Origin: SYFY01 sp031385325
Lineage (GTDB): Bacteria; Pseudomonadota; Gammaproteobacteria; Pseudomonadales; Azotimanducaceae
Length of the DNA stretch: 64,000 nucleotides
Assembly: GCA_031385325.1 (NCBI GenBank)
Contig: JANNBJ010000168.1
Location: forward strand, 67,675 to 131,674
Direction of reading: 5' to 3'
The first letter of the stretch is position 1, and each line of letters opens with the position of its first letter. The position numbers and the translations under genes are program-made. The notes under the pieces were generated by a model that was not told the DNA's origin, did no database searches, and saw nothing but the letters and a program-made list of their open reading frames with translations. This document shows, piece after piece, positions 1 to 8,738 of the stretch.

Positions 1-1920
1 CGCATGCGCGAAATCGCACTGGCTGTGCAGCAGGGTGCGTCTGCGTATCTGAACCGTCAATACACAACCATCGCTATCGCAGGCTTCGTTTTGCTGGTCC
101 TGATCGCGATGTTCCTGGGCACGGAAACCGCGGTCGGGTTCCTGATCGGTGCCGTGCTTTCAGGCGCCACCGGCTATATCGGAATGAACATTTCCGTGCG
201 GTCCAACCTGCGAACGGCAGAAGCCGCACGCAAGGGCATCAACGCGGCGCTGCAGGTTGCATTCCGTGGCGGTGCCGTCACTGGCATGCTGGTGGTCGGA
301 CTGGGACTGATCGGAGTCGCTGGCTACTTCATGATCCTGACGTCGATGGGAATTCCCCAGTCTGAAGCGCTACACGCGCTGGTTGGCCTGGCCTTCGGCA
401 GTTCGCTGATCTCCATCTTCGCCCGTCTTGGTGGCGGTATCTTCACCAAGGGCGCAGACGTAGGCGCAGACCTGGTGGGTAAAGTCGAAGCCGGTATTCC
501 CGAGGATGATCCGCGTAACCCGGCCGTGATCGCAGACAACGTCGGTGACAACGTGGGTGACTGCGCCGGTATGGCCGCAGACCTGTTCGAAACCTATGCC
601 GTGACCGTTATTGCGACGATGCTGCTCGGCGGTCTCATGGTTGACGTCGTTGGCGTCAACGGTGTCATTTTCCCACTGGTCCTGGGTGGTGTCTCAATCA
701 TTGCTTCGATCATCGGCACCTTCTTCGTCAGCACCAAGGAAGGCGGCTCGATCATGGGCGCGCTGTACAAAGGCGTCATCGTCTCAGGCGTGCTCGCCGC
801 AATCGCCTTTTATCCGATTACCAATCAAATGATGGCTGACTCCTCCCTCGGCGCGATGAATCTCTATCTCTGCGCGCTCATCGGCCTGATCCTGACTGGT
901 CTCACGGTCTGGATTACGGAGTACTACACCGGTACGGATTACGCCCCGGTTCAACACGTTGCACAGGCGTCTACCACGGGCCACGGCACCAACATCATTG
1001 CGGGTCTGGGGATCTCCATGAAGGCAACCGCTCTGCCGGTTCTGTCGGTGTGCGCAGCAATCTGGGGCTGCCATGAACTGGCTGGCCTGTATGGCATCGC
1101 CACCGCGGCAACCGCCATGTTGTCGATGACCGGAATGATCGTTGCTCTCGACGCGTACGGTCCGATCACGGACAACGCCGGTGGTATCGCCGAAATGGCG
1201 CACCTGCCCCCGGAAATCCGCAACATCACCGATCCGCTGGACGCTGTCGGTAACACTACGAAGGCAGTCACCAAGGGTTATGCCATTGCCTCGGCCGGCC
1301 TCGCTGCACTGGTGCTGTTTGCCGACTACACCCACAACCTGGGTGTGCAATTCCCTGATGAGGTCTTTGCGTTTGACCTTTCGAATCACCTGGTCATCAT
1401 CGGTCTGCTGATCGGTGGTCTGATCCCTTACCTGTTCGGTGCCATGGCGATGGAAGCAGTTGGCCGCGCCGCTGGCTCCGTGGTGGTTGAAGTGCGCCGC
1501 CAGTTCAAGGAAATCCCCGGCATCATGGAAGGCACGGCCAAGCCTGACTACTCGAAAGCCGTCGACATGCTGACCCGCGCCGCGATCAAGGAAATGGTTG
1601 TGCCGTCACTGTTGCCGGTTGCCGTGCCAGTGCTGGTCGGTCTGATCCTTGGCCCGATCGCTCTGGGTGGTGTACTGATTGGAACGATCGTGACGGGCCT
1701 CTTCGTCGCCATATCCATGACCACTGGAGGTGGTGCATGGGACAACGCCAAGAAGTACATCGAAGACGGCCATCATGGTGGCAAAGGTTCCGAAGCACAC
1801 AAAGCCGCTGTCACCGGTGACACCGTAGGCGACCCCTACAAGGACACCGCAGGTCCGGCCGTGAATCCACTGATCAAGATCATCAACATCGTTGCACTGA
1901 TGATCATCCCGATTCTCTGA
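1..1920 (+). CDS. hppA: K+-independent H+-translocating membrane pyrophosphatase (5' truncated by window edge)
   Basis: An inner-membrane pump that hydrolyses cytosolic pyrophosphate and exports protons. The frame is open from base 1, and the first ATG visible (base 4) is probably internal, because the family's first transmembrane segment is missing. The substrate-site block is clear around residues 145-195 (GADVGADLVGKVE, then DNVGDNVGDCAG), and the C-terminal GGGAWDNAKKYIE motif is present. The whole protein is strongly hydrophobic. The GNTTKAVTKG motif has Lys at about residue 420 of the visible part, where K+-dependent enzymes have Ala, so this belongs to the K+-independent proton-pumping class. 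It ends at a strong hairpin and faces a PPi-phosphofructokinase operon, which links it to PPi metabolism. Confidence 0.97.
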   Translation, partial: RMREIALAVQQGASAYLNRQYTTIAIAGFVLLVLIAMFLGTETAVGFLIGAVLSGATGYIGMNISVRSNLRTAEAARKGINAALQVAFRGGAVTGMLVVGLGLIGVAGYFMILTSMGIPQSEALHALVGLAFGSSLISIFARLGGGIFTKGADVGADLVGKVEAGIPEDDPRNPAVIADNVGDNVGDCAGMAADLFETYAVTVIATMLLGGLMVDVVGVNGVIFPLVLGGVSIIASIIGTFFVSTKEGGSIMGALYKGVIVSGVLAAIAFYPITNQMMADSSLGAMNLYLCALIGLILTGLTVWITEYYTGTDYAPVQHVAQASTTGHGTNIIAGLGISMKATALPVLSVCAAIWGCHELAGLYGIATAATAMLSMTGMIVALDAYGPITDNAGGIAEMAHLPPEIRNITDPLDAVGNTTKAVTKGYAIASAGLAALVLFADYTHNLGVQFPDEVFAFDLSNHLVIIGLLIGGLIPYLFGAMAMEAVGRAAGSVVVEVRRQFKEIPGIMEGTAKPDYSKAVDMLTRAAIKEMVVPSLLPVAVPVLVGLILGPIALGGVLIGTIVTGLFVAISMTTGGGAWDNAKKYIEDGHHGGKGSEAHKAAVTGDTVGDPYKDTAGPAVNPLIKIINIVALMIIPIL

Positions 1921-1939
1921 TCGAGAGAACTCGCTGCAA

Positions 1940-1965
1940 GATCGCGGACACCCCCGTCCGCGATC
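1940..1965. terminator. Bidirectional terminator-like hairpin
   Basis: A perfect 10-bp stem (GATCGCGGAC paired with GTCCGCGATC) encloses a 6-base loop in the 50-bp gap between the convergent pyrophosphatase and globin genes. There is no long T-run on either side, so intrinsic termination is plausible but not certain. Confidence 0.6.
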
Positions 1966-1970
1966 GACCT

Positions 1971-2366
1971 TCAGACTGCGGCAGCGAAGGGCCGCAGCAT
2001 GCTCAACAGATCTTCGAGCCGCTTTCCCCACTCTGCTTTCATCGCGCCGTCAAAGTTGTCACCCAACGCCTGCTGAACCACGTCCTGCGTCGCCAGCAAC
2101 AGGTTTTCGTACATGTGCGGCTGGGCACCATAAGCACGGTGATTGCTCGTTTCAAACACCAGATACTCACGTTCCTGCGCCACGTCTTCAGCCATGAGCA
2201 GTCGGTAGACTTCTTCGATCATGCGTCCGCGCATGTGCTCATCCGTGTGCACCATGATGGCCATGGAGTCCGGGCAACGTTCGAAGTAGCGGGCGTAGAT
2301 GGCCGGTGCGATATCACCGGCAATTTCAGCAGCCTGTTCCAGAGACGCCAGGAGTGCGTCGTTCAC
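1971..2366 (-). CDS. Globin-like heme protein
   Basis: A 131-residue, all-helical protein with the look of a single-domain bacterial globin. Histidine candidates for the proximal side lie in a SNHRAYGAQPHMYE stretch near residues 74-87, and an Ala-Glu-Trp-Gly-Lys pattern in the last helix is typical of globins. The GTG start overlaps the stop of the phosphofructokinase gene by four bases (GTGA), so the two are cotranscribed and probably translationally coupled. A role in oxygen or NO sensing or handling is family knowledge; no partner domain is present. A globin tied to a glycolytic gene is unusual and could couple glycolytic flux to oxygen state, but that is inference. Confidence 0.75.
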   Translation of the reverse strand: MNDALLASLEQAAEIAGDIAPAIYARYFERCPDSMAIMVHTDEHMRGRMIEEVYRLLMAEDVAQEREYLVFETSNHRAYGAQPHMYENLLLATQDVVQQALGDNFDGAMKAEWGKRLEDLLSMLRPFAAAV

Positions 2367-3622
2367 ACGAACTCCGCCAGCTTTTTCGGCACCAGGATGT
2401 TCTTGAGTCGAACGTAACGAGGCAATCCGTTTCTGTAGGTCGGGTAGTCCTCGCCGGCAATCAGCGGTGAAAGATATCGTTTTGCGGCGGCCGTGATACC
2501 GAAGCCATCCTTGGTAATGAAGTTCTTCGGCAGCTTTCTCTCAACGTTGGCCACCTTGTCGAGCTTTGCTTCACCGATGCTCCACCTGTAGGGCGAGTCA
2601 CTCTTGCGAACGATGGTAGGCATCACGGCATTCTTGCCCGCAAGCGCAAATTCGACGGCAGCGGCGCCAACTGCGTAGGCTTGATCAACATCTGTCTTTG
2701 ATGCGATATGGCGCGCAGCTCGTTGCAGATAATCCGCCACCGCCCAGTGATATTTGTAGCCCAGTCGTTCCTTGATCATGGCGGCAATGGTCGGCGCGAC
2801 GCCACCAAGCTGGACGTGTCCGAATGCGTCGGTGTTACCCGCATCGGCAAGGAATCGACCATCGGCGTAGTGAGCGCCTTCGCTGACAACGATCACGCAG
2901 TAACCGATCCGCTCAACCGTCGACTTCACCTTGGCGAGGAACGCCACTTCATCAAAAGCCACTTCCGGCAACACGATCACGTGCGGGGCATCATCCGGCT
3001 CTTCCTGAGCAAGTCCGGCGGCCGCCGCGATCCAGCCGGCATGTCGTCCCATCACTTCGAGCACGAAGACCTTGGTCGATGTCTCACACATGGAGGCGAC
3101 ATCGAGTGCTGCCTCACGCGTTGAGATCGCGACATACTTGGCGACCGATCCGAATCCTGGGCAGGTATCCGTAAACGGCAGATCGTTGTCCACCGTCTTC
3201 GGCACGCCAATGCAGGTCACCGGATAGCCCAATCGTTTGCCGAGTTGTGACACCTTGTTGGCCGTGTCCTGTGAATCCCCACCGCCGTTGTAGAAAAAGT
3301 AGCCGATGTCGTGGGCTTTGAAGACTTCGATGAGGCGTTCGTATTCACGCTGATTCTGTTCGAACGATTTCAGCTTGTACCGACAGGAGCCAAACGCCCC
3401 GCTCGGCGTCATGCGCAAACCGGCAATGGCTGCGCTGGTCTCCTTGCTGGTATCGATCAGTTCCTCACGCAGCGCGCCAAGAATTCCATTGCGGCCTGCG
3501 AGCAGCTTGCCGATCTGGTCGCGGTGTTTGCGTGCGGTTTCGATCACGCCGCAGGCCGATGCGTTGATCACGGCAGTGACACCACCGGATTGCGCGTAAA
3601 AAGCGTTTCGTTTACTGGCCAT
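2363..3622 (-). CDS. pfp: PPi-dependent 6-phosphofructokinase
   Basis: A cytosolic enzyme (419 residues) that interconverts fructose 6-phosphate and fructose 1,6-bisphosphate, using PPi in place of ATP. The phosphoryl-donor site reads GGGDSQDTANK, and the catalytic loop reads PKTVDND. The Lys in that loop is characteristic of PPi-using enzymes, whereas ATP enzymes have Gly. EVMGRHAGW is the usual substrate-binding motif. The length matches the single-chain, roughly 400-residue clade. It is the first gene of a two-gene operon with a globin and is convergent with the H+-pyrophosphatase, so PPi can be spent either in glycolysis or on proton pumping. Confidence 0.93.
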   Translation of the reverse strand: MASKRNAFYAQSGGVTAVINASACGVIETARKHRDQIGKLLAGRNGILGALREELIDTSKETSAAIAGLRMTPSGAFGSCRYKLKSFEQNQREYERLIEVFKAHDIGYFFYNGGGDSQDTANKVSQLGKRLGYPVTCIGVPKTVDNDLPFTDTCPGFGSVAKYVAISTREAALDVASMCETSTKVFVLEVMGRHAGWIAAAAGLAQEEPDDAPHVIVLPEVAFDEVAFLAKVKSTVERIGYCVIVVSEGAHYADGRFLADAGNTDAFGHVQLGGVAPTIAAMIKERLGYKYHWAVADYLQRAARHIASKTDVDQAYAVGAAAVEFALAGKNAVMPTIVRKSDSPYRWSIGEAKLDKVANVERKLPKNFITKDGFGITAAAKRYLSPLIAGEDYPTYRNGLPRYVRLKNILVPKKLAEFV

Positions 3623-3650
3623 GTACTTATCTGTCCCTGTGCTGGTTGGC

Positions 3651-3790
3651 TCTTTTCAGGTTGCTGAAAAAGCCCTTCCTGGTCTTTTTCAGCAGTCGCG
3701 GTCTTTGACCGCTCGCGTCAAATCCAGCTCTTTCGAGCTGAATTTGCGGGCCGGCCATCCTTGGCCGGCGCAACATCTCGATTTTTCAGC
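3651..3790. repeat. Palindrome-rich intergenic element with short terminal inverted repeats
   Basis: Four hairpins lie end to end: 3662-3694 (11-bp perfect stem, TGCTGAAAAAG with CTTTTTCAGCA), 3698-3712 (GCGGTC with GACCGC), 3720-3745 (about 11 bp around CAGCTC/GAGCTG) and 3746-3772 (GCCGGCC with GGCCGGC, extended by TTGC/GCAA). The set is bounded by GCTGAAAAA at 3663 and TTTTTCAGC at 3782-3790, which form terminal inverted repeats. No coding frame fits. It resembles a MITE or REP-type repeat inserted between divergent genes. I found no second copy in this window. Confidence 0.6.
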
Positions 3791-3909
3791 GACCAGTCAT
3801 GGCGATGCGGTATCGCCTTCTGATTGCATCGAACATTCTCCGTGAAGGTGCCGATCTGTGCGAGAATTTCGACGCTTTTTTACGGTGTTCTCCCCGGAAA
3901 ACGGATCAC

Positions 3910-4410
3910 ATGCTGACAGTCATCACATTTTTCTGGCGCCTCTGTACGCTGCGTGCACATCCAGGACAGGTACCAACGGCCGGATGGTTCATCGCCATGA
4001 CTGCAGCAGCCAACCTCAGCGTGGGTATCCTGCTGTCGATGCAGTGGTCACCTGATTCAACGCCGCTGCGACTGGCGACCTCGATCGTCTCGCAGCAAGC
4101 TGCCCTCGCAAGCCTGGTCTGGACTGCTCTTTACCTGCGGAGCATGGACCGGCGTTTTGCTGCCACCATCACGGCGATGTTTGGGTGTGACCTCTTGCTG
4201 ACGGGACTGCTCGGCGCCCTGTCACCCCTTGTGCTTGGCGTTTCTGTTGGCGTCCAGCAATCACTCTTTCTCATGTTCTTTATCTGGTCCCTGGCCATCG
4301 TCGGACACATCCTGCATCAAGCGCTGGAAATCCGTTTCGTGCCGGGTGTGGCGATCGCCTTTGCCGTGACCTTGTTCAGCTCCGCCGTCGGCAGCGCGGT
4401 GCTCGAATGA
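3910..4410 (+). CDS. Small integral membrane protein of unknown function
   Basis: A 166-residue protein starting MLTVITFFWRLCTLRAHPGQ, with four or five predicted membrane segments and no recognisable catalytic motif. The frame is open further upstream, but I chose the ATG at 3910 because a GGAAAACGG purine stretch precedes it and the residues before it are not membrane-protein-like. The stop overlaps the mpl start (ATGA), so it is probably translationally coupled to mpl. The function is not known; a role at the envelope is only suggested by its neighbour. Confidence 0.7.
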   Translation: MLTVITFFWRLCTLRAHPGQVPTAGWFIAMTAAANLSVGILLSMQWSPDSTPLRLATSIVSQQAALASLVWTALYLRSMDRRFAATITAMFGCDLLLTGLLGALSPLVLGVSVGVQQSLFLMFFIWSLAIVGHILHQALEIRFVPGVAIAFAVTLFSSAVGSAVLE

Positions 4411-5819
4411 GCCTCGGTCGCATCTATATCCTCGGCATCGGTGGCACGCTGATGGGGAGTATTGCGCAACTGGCCAAGGCCGCTGGTTACGAGGTAACAG
4501 GCAGCGACAAAAAACTCTACCCGCCGATGAGTGATCAACTGCGCGAGGCCGAGATCGCAGTTTATGAGGGGTTCGATCCGGCTCAGCTTGAACCGAGGCC
4601 GGATCTCGTCATCGTCGGCAACGCCGGGTTGCCACGTGGACACCCGGGTGTTGAGTACATTCTCGAATCCGGCCTGCCTTATACCTCGGGCGCTGCGTGG
4701 CTTGGTGAGACGCTGCTGCGTGATCGATTTGTGCTCGCCGTGTCAGGCACGCATGGCAAGAGCACCACCACTGCGATGCTTGCGTGGATACTCAAATACG
4801 CAGGCATGGATCCGGGATTCCTGATTGGTGGTGTGCCCGTCAATTTCGGTCAATCGGCTGCGCTGGGCAGCACACCATTCTTTGTAGTGGAGGCCGATGA
4901 ATACGACACCTCCTACTTTGACCGGCGCTCCAAGTTCCTGCACTACCGGCCTCGCACGCTGGTCATCAACAACCTGGAGCATGATCACGCCGACATCTTT
5001 CCCGATCTCGACGCCATTCAGGCGCAGTTTCACCTGCTGCTGCGGACGGTGCCGGCTTCTGGCCTCGTGATCGCGCCAACCGCTGACCCGAATGTTGATG
5101 ACGTGCTCAAACGAGGATGCTGGACACAAGTACTTCGCTTCGGCAGTGGCCGAATCAAACATCCGCACGAACGGGACAACGGGGAGCGCATTCACGCCCG
5201 CGACGCAGCGCCCGATTGCAGCACGTTCACGGTCTGCATCAACGATGTTCCGCTGGGAACTGTCACCTGGTCTTTGCTTGGTGTTCACAACGTCAACAAT
5301 GCACTGGCTGCCATCGCAGCGGCACGACATGCAGGTGTTGCACCCAACGTGAGCATTGAGGCGCTCGGCTTGTTCAAGGGTGTGAAACGACGGATGGAAC
5401 TCATCCACGAAGATGATCGCACCCGTGTTTATGACGACTTCGCGCATCACCCAACGGCCATTCGTACTACCCTGCAAGGACTGCGTCGCGCCGTGGGCAG
5501 CGATGAGATCATCGCTGTCATCGAACCCCGGACGCATACCATGTCACTGGGCACACTGCGTCATGATCTGATTACCTGCTGCTCACCTGCGGACTCGGCA
5601 ATCTGGTATCGAGGCGAAAACATCAAATGGGATCTGGCTTCTCTGGTGGATGAATGTGTCGTGCCATCGCGCCTCTTCGATGATCTCGATGAGTTGATCG
5701 ACCATCTGGCCAAACCCGCCAAGACCCGACGCCATATCGTCATCATGTCGAATGGTGCATTCGGTGACATTTATCGGCGCCTGCCGGCGCGTTTGCTGAC
5801 TCGTCAACAAGGCCAATGA
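4407..5819 (+). CDS. mpl: UDP-N-acetylmuramate:L-alanyl-gamma-D-glutamyl-meso-DAP ligase
   Basis: A murein-recycling ligase (470 residues, normal length) that joins recovered tripeptide to UDP-MurNAc with ATP in the cytosol. The N-terminal Rossmann domain begins with ILGIGGTLMG and GSDKKLYPP. The Mur-ligase P-loop is GTHGKSTTT near residue 115, followed by EADEYDTSYFD and the NLEHDHADIF block. The C-terminal domain carries YDDFAHHPTAI, typical of Mpl. It overlaps the preceding membrane-protein gene by four bases. Its presence implies a Gram-negative organism with meso-DAP peptidoglycan and peptide recycling. Confidence 0.96.
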   Translation: MSLGRIYILGIGGTLMGSIAQLAKAAGYEVTGSDKKLYPPMSDQLREAEIAVYEGFDPAQLEPRPDLVIVGNAGLPRGHPGVEYILESGLPYTSGAAWLGETLLRDRFVLAVSGTHGKSTTTAMLAWILKYAGMDPGFLIGGVPVNFGQSAALGSTPFFVVEADEYDTSYFDRRSKFLHYRPRTLVINNLEHDHADIFPDLDAIQAQFHLLLRTVPASGLVIAPTADPNVDDVLKRGCWTQVLRFGSGRIKHPHERDNGERIHARDAAPDCSTFTVCINDVPLGTVTWSLLGVHNVNNALAAIAAARHAGVAPNVSIEALGLFKGVKRRMELIHEDDRTRVYDDFAHHPTAIRTTLQGLRRAVGSDEIIAVIEPRTHTMSLGTLRHDLITCCSPADSAIWYRGENIKWDLASLVDECVVPSRLFDDLDELIDHLAKPAKTRRHIVIMSNGAFGDIYRRLPARLLTRQQGQ

Positions 5820-5837
5820 AACACCCAAGGAGAACAC

Positions 5838-6779
5838 ATGAACCCAGGAATGTCGGCATGCATATTGGCGTTCGTTGCGCTGTCATGCAGCTTCGCTACG
5901 GTTGCGGAAGACTGGTACCCCTCGCGATACGGTGCTGGTGACACGCTCGGGGCGCTGAACAACCAGTCACCGGAAAAGTTGATCGAAGCGGCGAAACTCG
6001 TCACGCGGGGCAAGACCTACCGGCTCGGGGTCGAGACCGGACCCAAGTCACCAGCCTATCCACCCCGTTCTTTTTCGCTGACGGTGTTGCAACTGTCTGA
6101 TGGAACCGGCACTCCACTGGGTAGCAATCAGGCGACCGGCAACGATGATCTGCTGCATTTCTGGATGGGCATCGGCAGTCAGCTCGATGGGCTTGGCCAT
6201 ATGGGCATCAACCACATGTACTACAACGGCAACCATGCCAGGGATTTTGTGGCCAGCACCGGACTGAAAAAGCTCGCCACGCACAACCTCCCACCGATTG
6301 CGACTCGCGGTGTGCTGCTGGATCTGGCGCGACATATGGGTGTCGATATTGTACCTGCGGGCACTGCCGTCAATCAGGCGGAAATCGAAGCCATCGCCAA
6401 GGCGCAGGGTGTCAACATCACCAAGGGAGACGTGGTGCTGTTTCACACAGGCTGGCTGAATGTCATGGATGTGGACTCTGCAAAATTCATGGCCGGAGAA
6501 CCCGGTCTGGGTGTTGGTGGTGCGAAATATCTGGCCGGACTTGGTGTTGTGGCCGTGGGATCGGATACCTGGGCGGTGGAAGTGCTGCCGTCGGAGGACG
6601 TTACCCAGGCATTTCCGGTTCACCCAGAGCTGCTGGCCAAGAACGGCGTCTACATCCTCGAGAACATGGACACACGAGAACTGGCCCGGGACAAGGTTAG
6701 CGAATTCCTCTTTGTACTCGGTGTGCCGCGTTTTGTTGGCGCGGTGCAAGCCGTCATCAATCCGGTGGCCATTCGCTGA
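5838..6779 (+). CDS. Exported cyclase-family (kynurenine formamidase-like) metal hydrolase
   Basis: A 313-residue cyclase-superfamily protein. The ATG at 5838 follows a good Shine-Dalgarno (AAGGAGAACAC) and gives a signal peptide ending near AEDWYPSRYG. The superfamily metal-binding region is recognisable as QLDGLGHMG near residue 120, but with Gly-His rather than the usual HxxxDxPxH. This suggests altered metal chemistry. Another conserved patch is GVGGAKYLAGLGV. The stop overlaps the next start by one base (TGATG), so it heads a compact run with a kinase and a nucleoside hydrolase. Many relatives hydrolyse amides or lactones; the substrate here is unknown. Confidence 0.85.
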   Translation: MNPGMSACILAFVALSCSFATVAEDWYPSRYGAGDTLGALNNQSPEKLIEAAKLVTRGKTYRLGVETGPKSPAYPPRSFSLTVLQLSDGTGTPLGSNQATGNDDLLHFWMGIGSQLDGLGHMGINHMYYNGNHARDFVASTGLKKLATHNLPPIATRGVLLDLARHMGVDIVPAGTAVNQAEIEAIAKAQGVNITKGDVVLFHTGWLNVMDVDSAKFMAGEPGLGVGGAKYLAGLGVVAVGSDTWAVEVLPSEDVTQAFPVHPELLAKNGVYILENMDTRELARDKVSEFLFVLGVPRFVGAVQAVINPVAIR

Positions 6780-7786
6780 TGGGGGACATTCCGGACCTGT
6801 TGCCTGACAACCTGCCAGCCATCAATTCCCTTTGCCACAAGCTCGGTTGGCTGCTGCCTGACGAGACCATTCTTGGGCTCACTCATGCGGGCGAAGGCAA
6901 CATGAACCGGACGCTCAGAGCCGAAACAGGCTCGCGCACGTTTATCCTAAAACAATCCGTGCCTTACGTGGCCAAGTACCCACAGATTGCTGCGCCGGAA
7001 GAACGGATCGTGCTGGAAGACAGTTTTTATCAGGCCATCGAAGCCGATGGCCCGCTTCGCATGCGCATGCCAGGTCGCCTGGGTTTTTCTCCTGAATCAC
7101 GATTGTTGATGCTCGAGGACGTCGGCCGCGGTGCAGACATGCTGAGCGTCTATGCCAACACCGGTGGTGATGCGGCGGACCGTGGTGTGTACACCGCGCT
7201 CATCTACTGGCTGTGGCGATTGCACAGCCTGCGTAACTTTGATGCCACGCGCTTCACCAACGACGTGATGCGCAGGTTAAACCACGCCCACATCTTTGTG
7301 ATTCCCCTGCAGATCAACAACGGGGCTGCCATCGATCCGGCACTGGCGGAAATCGCGCAACGATTTCAGAACGATTCGCAATTGATCAACATCGCTTCCG
7401 TGCTGGGTGACATCTATCTCGGCAACACCCCACATGCTTCCCAGCCTTGCCTTTTGCATGGTGATTTCTACCCTGGAAGCTGGCTGCGCAACGCCCGACT
7501 TGGGGTGATGATCATCGATCCGGAGTTCGCCTTCTGTGGTCCACCTGAATTCGACGTGGGTGTACTGGTTGCACATCTGACGTTTGCGGGTTTTGCGCAA
7601 CAGGACATCATGGGCATCCTTCGATCCTATGTAACCCCGCCGGGATTTGAGTACAGCCTGGCCATTCGTTTCGCTGCGATAGAGATTATTCGCCGCTTGC
7701 TGGGCGTGGCTCAATTGCCACTTCAGGCAACGCCCGAACAAAAACAAAGCTGGCTCGAGACCGCCCGCATGATGATCAACTCGTGA
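6779..7786 (+). CDS. Methylthioribose-kinase-like phosphotransferase
   Basis: A 335-residue APH/choline-kinase-fold enzyme. The N-lobe has a glycine-rich AGEGNMNRT loop and an FILKQSVPYVAKYPQ segment very like 5-methylthioribose kinase (MtnK). The catalytic loop is LLHGDFYPGSW, and the metal-binding segment is IIDPEFAFCGPPEFD, also in MtnK style. It overlaps the downstream nucleoside hydrolase by four bases (GTGA), which makes a nucleoside-cleaving plus pentose-phosphorylating pair plausible. It is shorter than classical MtnK (about 400 residues), and no other methionine-salvage gene is in view, so the true substrate may be ribose or another pentose. Confidence 0.8.
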   Translation: MGDIPDLLPDNLPAINSLCHKLGWLLPDETILGLTHAGEGNMNRTLRAETGSRTFILKQSVPYVAKYPQIAAPEERIVLEDSFYQAIEADGPLRMRMPGRLGFSPESRLLMLEDVGRGADMLSVYANTGGDAADRGVYTALIYWLWRLHSLRNFDATRFTNDVMRRLNHAHIFVIPLQINNGAAIDPALAEIAQRFQNDSQLINIASVLGDIYLGNTPHASQPCLLHGDFYPGSWLRNARLGVMIIDPEFAFCGPPEFDVGVLVAHLTFAGFAQQDIMGILRSYVTPPGFEYSLAIRFAAIEIIRRLLGVAQLPLQATPEQKQSWLETARMMINS

Positions 7787-8688
7787 ACCCGCCGATTCCC
7801 CTCATCATCGATACCGATGTCGCGCTGGGCGTGCACCATGAAGGACGCCCACGTGACATCGATGATGGCTTTGCGATCGCGGAAGCACTGAACTCACCGC
7901 TTCTGGATCTGCGTCTGGTCAGCACCGTGTTTGGCAACGCGCCACAAGATGCCGTGTTTCAAGTAGCCAACGAAATCATTGCCTTGAAAGGCGCTGCCGT
8001 ACCGGTACTGCGCGGCGCATCGACACCCATGTCAAAAGATGAATCGACCAACGATGCGGTTGAGGGCATCGCCAGACTGCTCAGGCGTGAGCCCTGCGCC
8101 ATCGCAGCGATCGGCCCGCTGACCAATATGGGGCTGCTGGCACGCCATCATCCGGATGCATTTAGCAGGATCACCCAGCTCATCATCGTCGCCGGCCGGT
8201 CCCAGGGTGCACGTTTTTATATCGGCGACGCAGGTCCTGTGCAGGATTTCAATTTCGAAAACGATGTTGCAGCCGCGCAGTTGATGCTGGCCTGCGCAGC
8301 AACGGGCACGCGTGTTGTGCTGGCTGGATTCGAGCTGACCAGCAAGGTTTGTGTCACTGAAGAAGATCTGGAGGTGATCGCTCGACGTGGGACGGATGTG
8401 GCGAACTACTTCCATGACCGATCGTTGGCCTGGTGTCGCTACTGGACCAGGACTTTTCCACAGGACCGTGGGTTTCACCCGTGGGATTCTGCGGCGATCG
8501 CCTGGCTCAAGCATCCGGAGTACTTCGTCGCCGAGGCGAGAGGATGGCGTGTCACACCAAGACCACGTGGCTCCGCCTGGCTCGAGTGCGACTCAGGCTT
8601 TGACGGACAAACAGTTGAGTATTGCACTGGCTTCGCGCCGGACGGCGCGGCTGCATTCATCAAGGATGTCGTCGACAGCGTGTATTGA
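7783..8688 (+). CDS. Inosine/uridine-preferring nucleoside hydrolase family protein
   Basis: A 301-residue Ca2+-dependent N-ribohydrolase-fold protein that splits a nucleoside into base and pentose. The N-terminal signature is present as LIIDTDVALG followed, after a short insertion, by DIDDGFAIAEAL; canonical members have DTDPGxDDA contiguous. The Ca/ribose-binding segment DFNFENDVAAAQ is near residue 155. The GTG start overlaps the upstream kinase stop. The residues between the two acidic motifs (HHEGRPR) are an insertion relative to classical members and may change specificity. No signal peptide is seen, so it is cytosolic. Confidence 0.85.
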   Translation: MNPPIPLIIDTDVALGVHHEGRPRDIDDGFAIAEALNSPLLDLRLVSTVFGNAPQDAVFQVANEIIALKGAAVPVLRGASTPMSKDESTNDAVEGIARLLRREPCAIAAIGPLTNMGLLARHHPDAFSRITQLIIVAGRSQGARFYIGDAGPVQDFNFENDVAAAQLMLACAATGTRVVLAGFELTSKVCVTEEDLEVIARRGTDVANYFHDRSLAWCRYWTRTFPQDRGFHPWDSAAIAWLKHPEYFVAEARGWRVTPRPRGSAWLECDSGFDGQTVEYCTGFAPDGAAAFIKDVVDSVY

Positions 8689-8738
8689 GTAGATCAGCGA
8701 CCTCCTCCCATCAACACTTTTTCAACCGGGGAAGACCC

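Noticed and set aside
784..1389. 201-codon minus-strand frame inside hppA
   Set aside because: It lies wholly antisense to a clear pyrophosphatase. Its composition is that of a mirror frame in a high-GC gene.
4743..5537. 264-codon minus-strand frame inside mpl
   Set aside because: Antisense to conserved Mur-ligase motifs; no ribosome site or family features.
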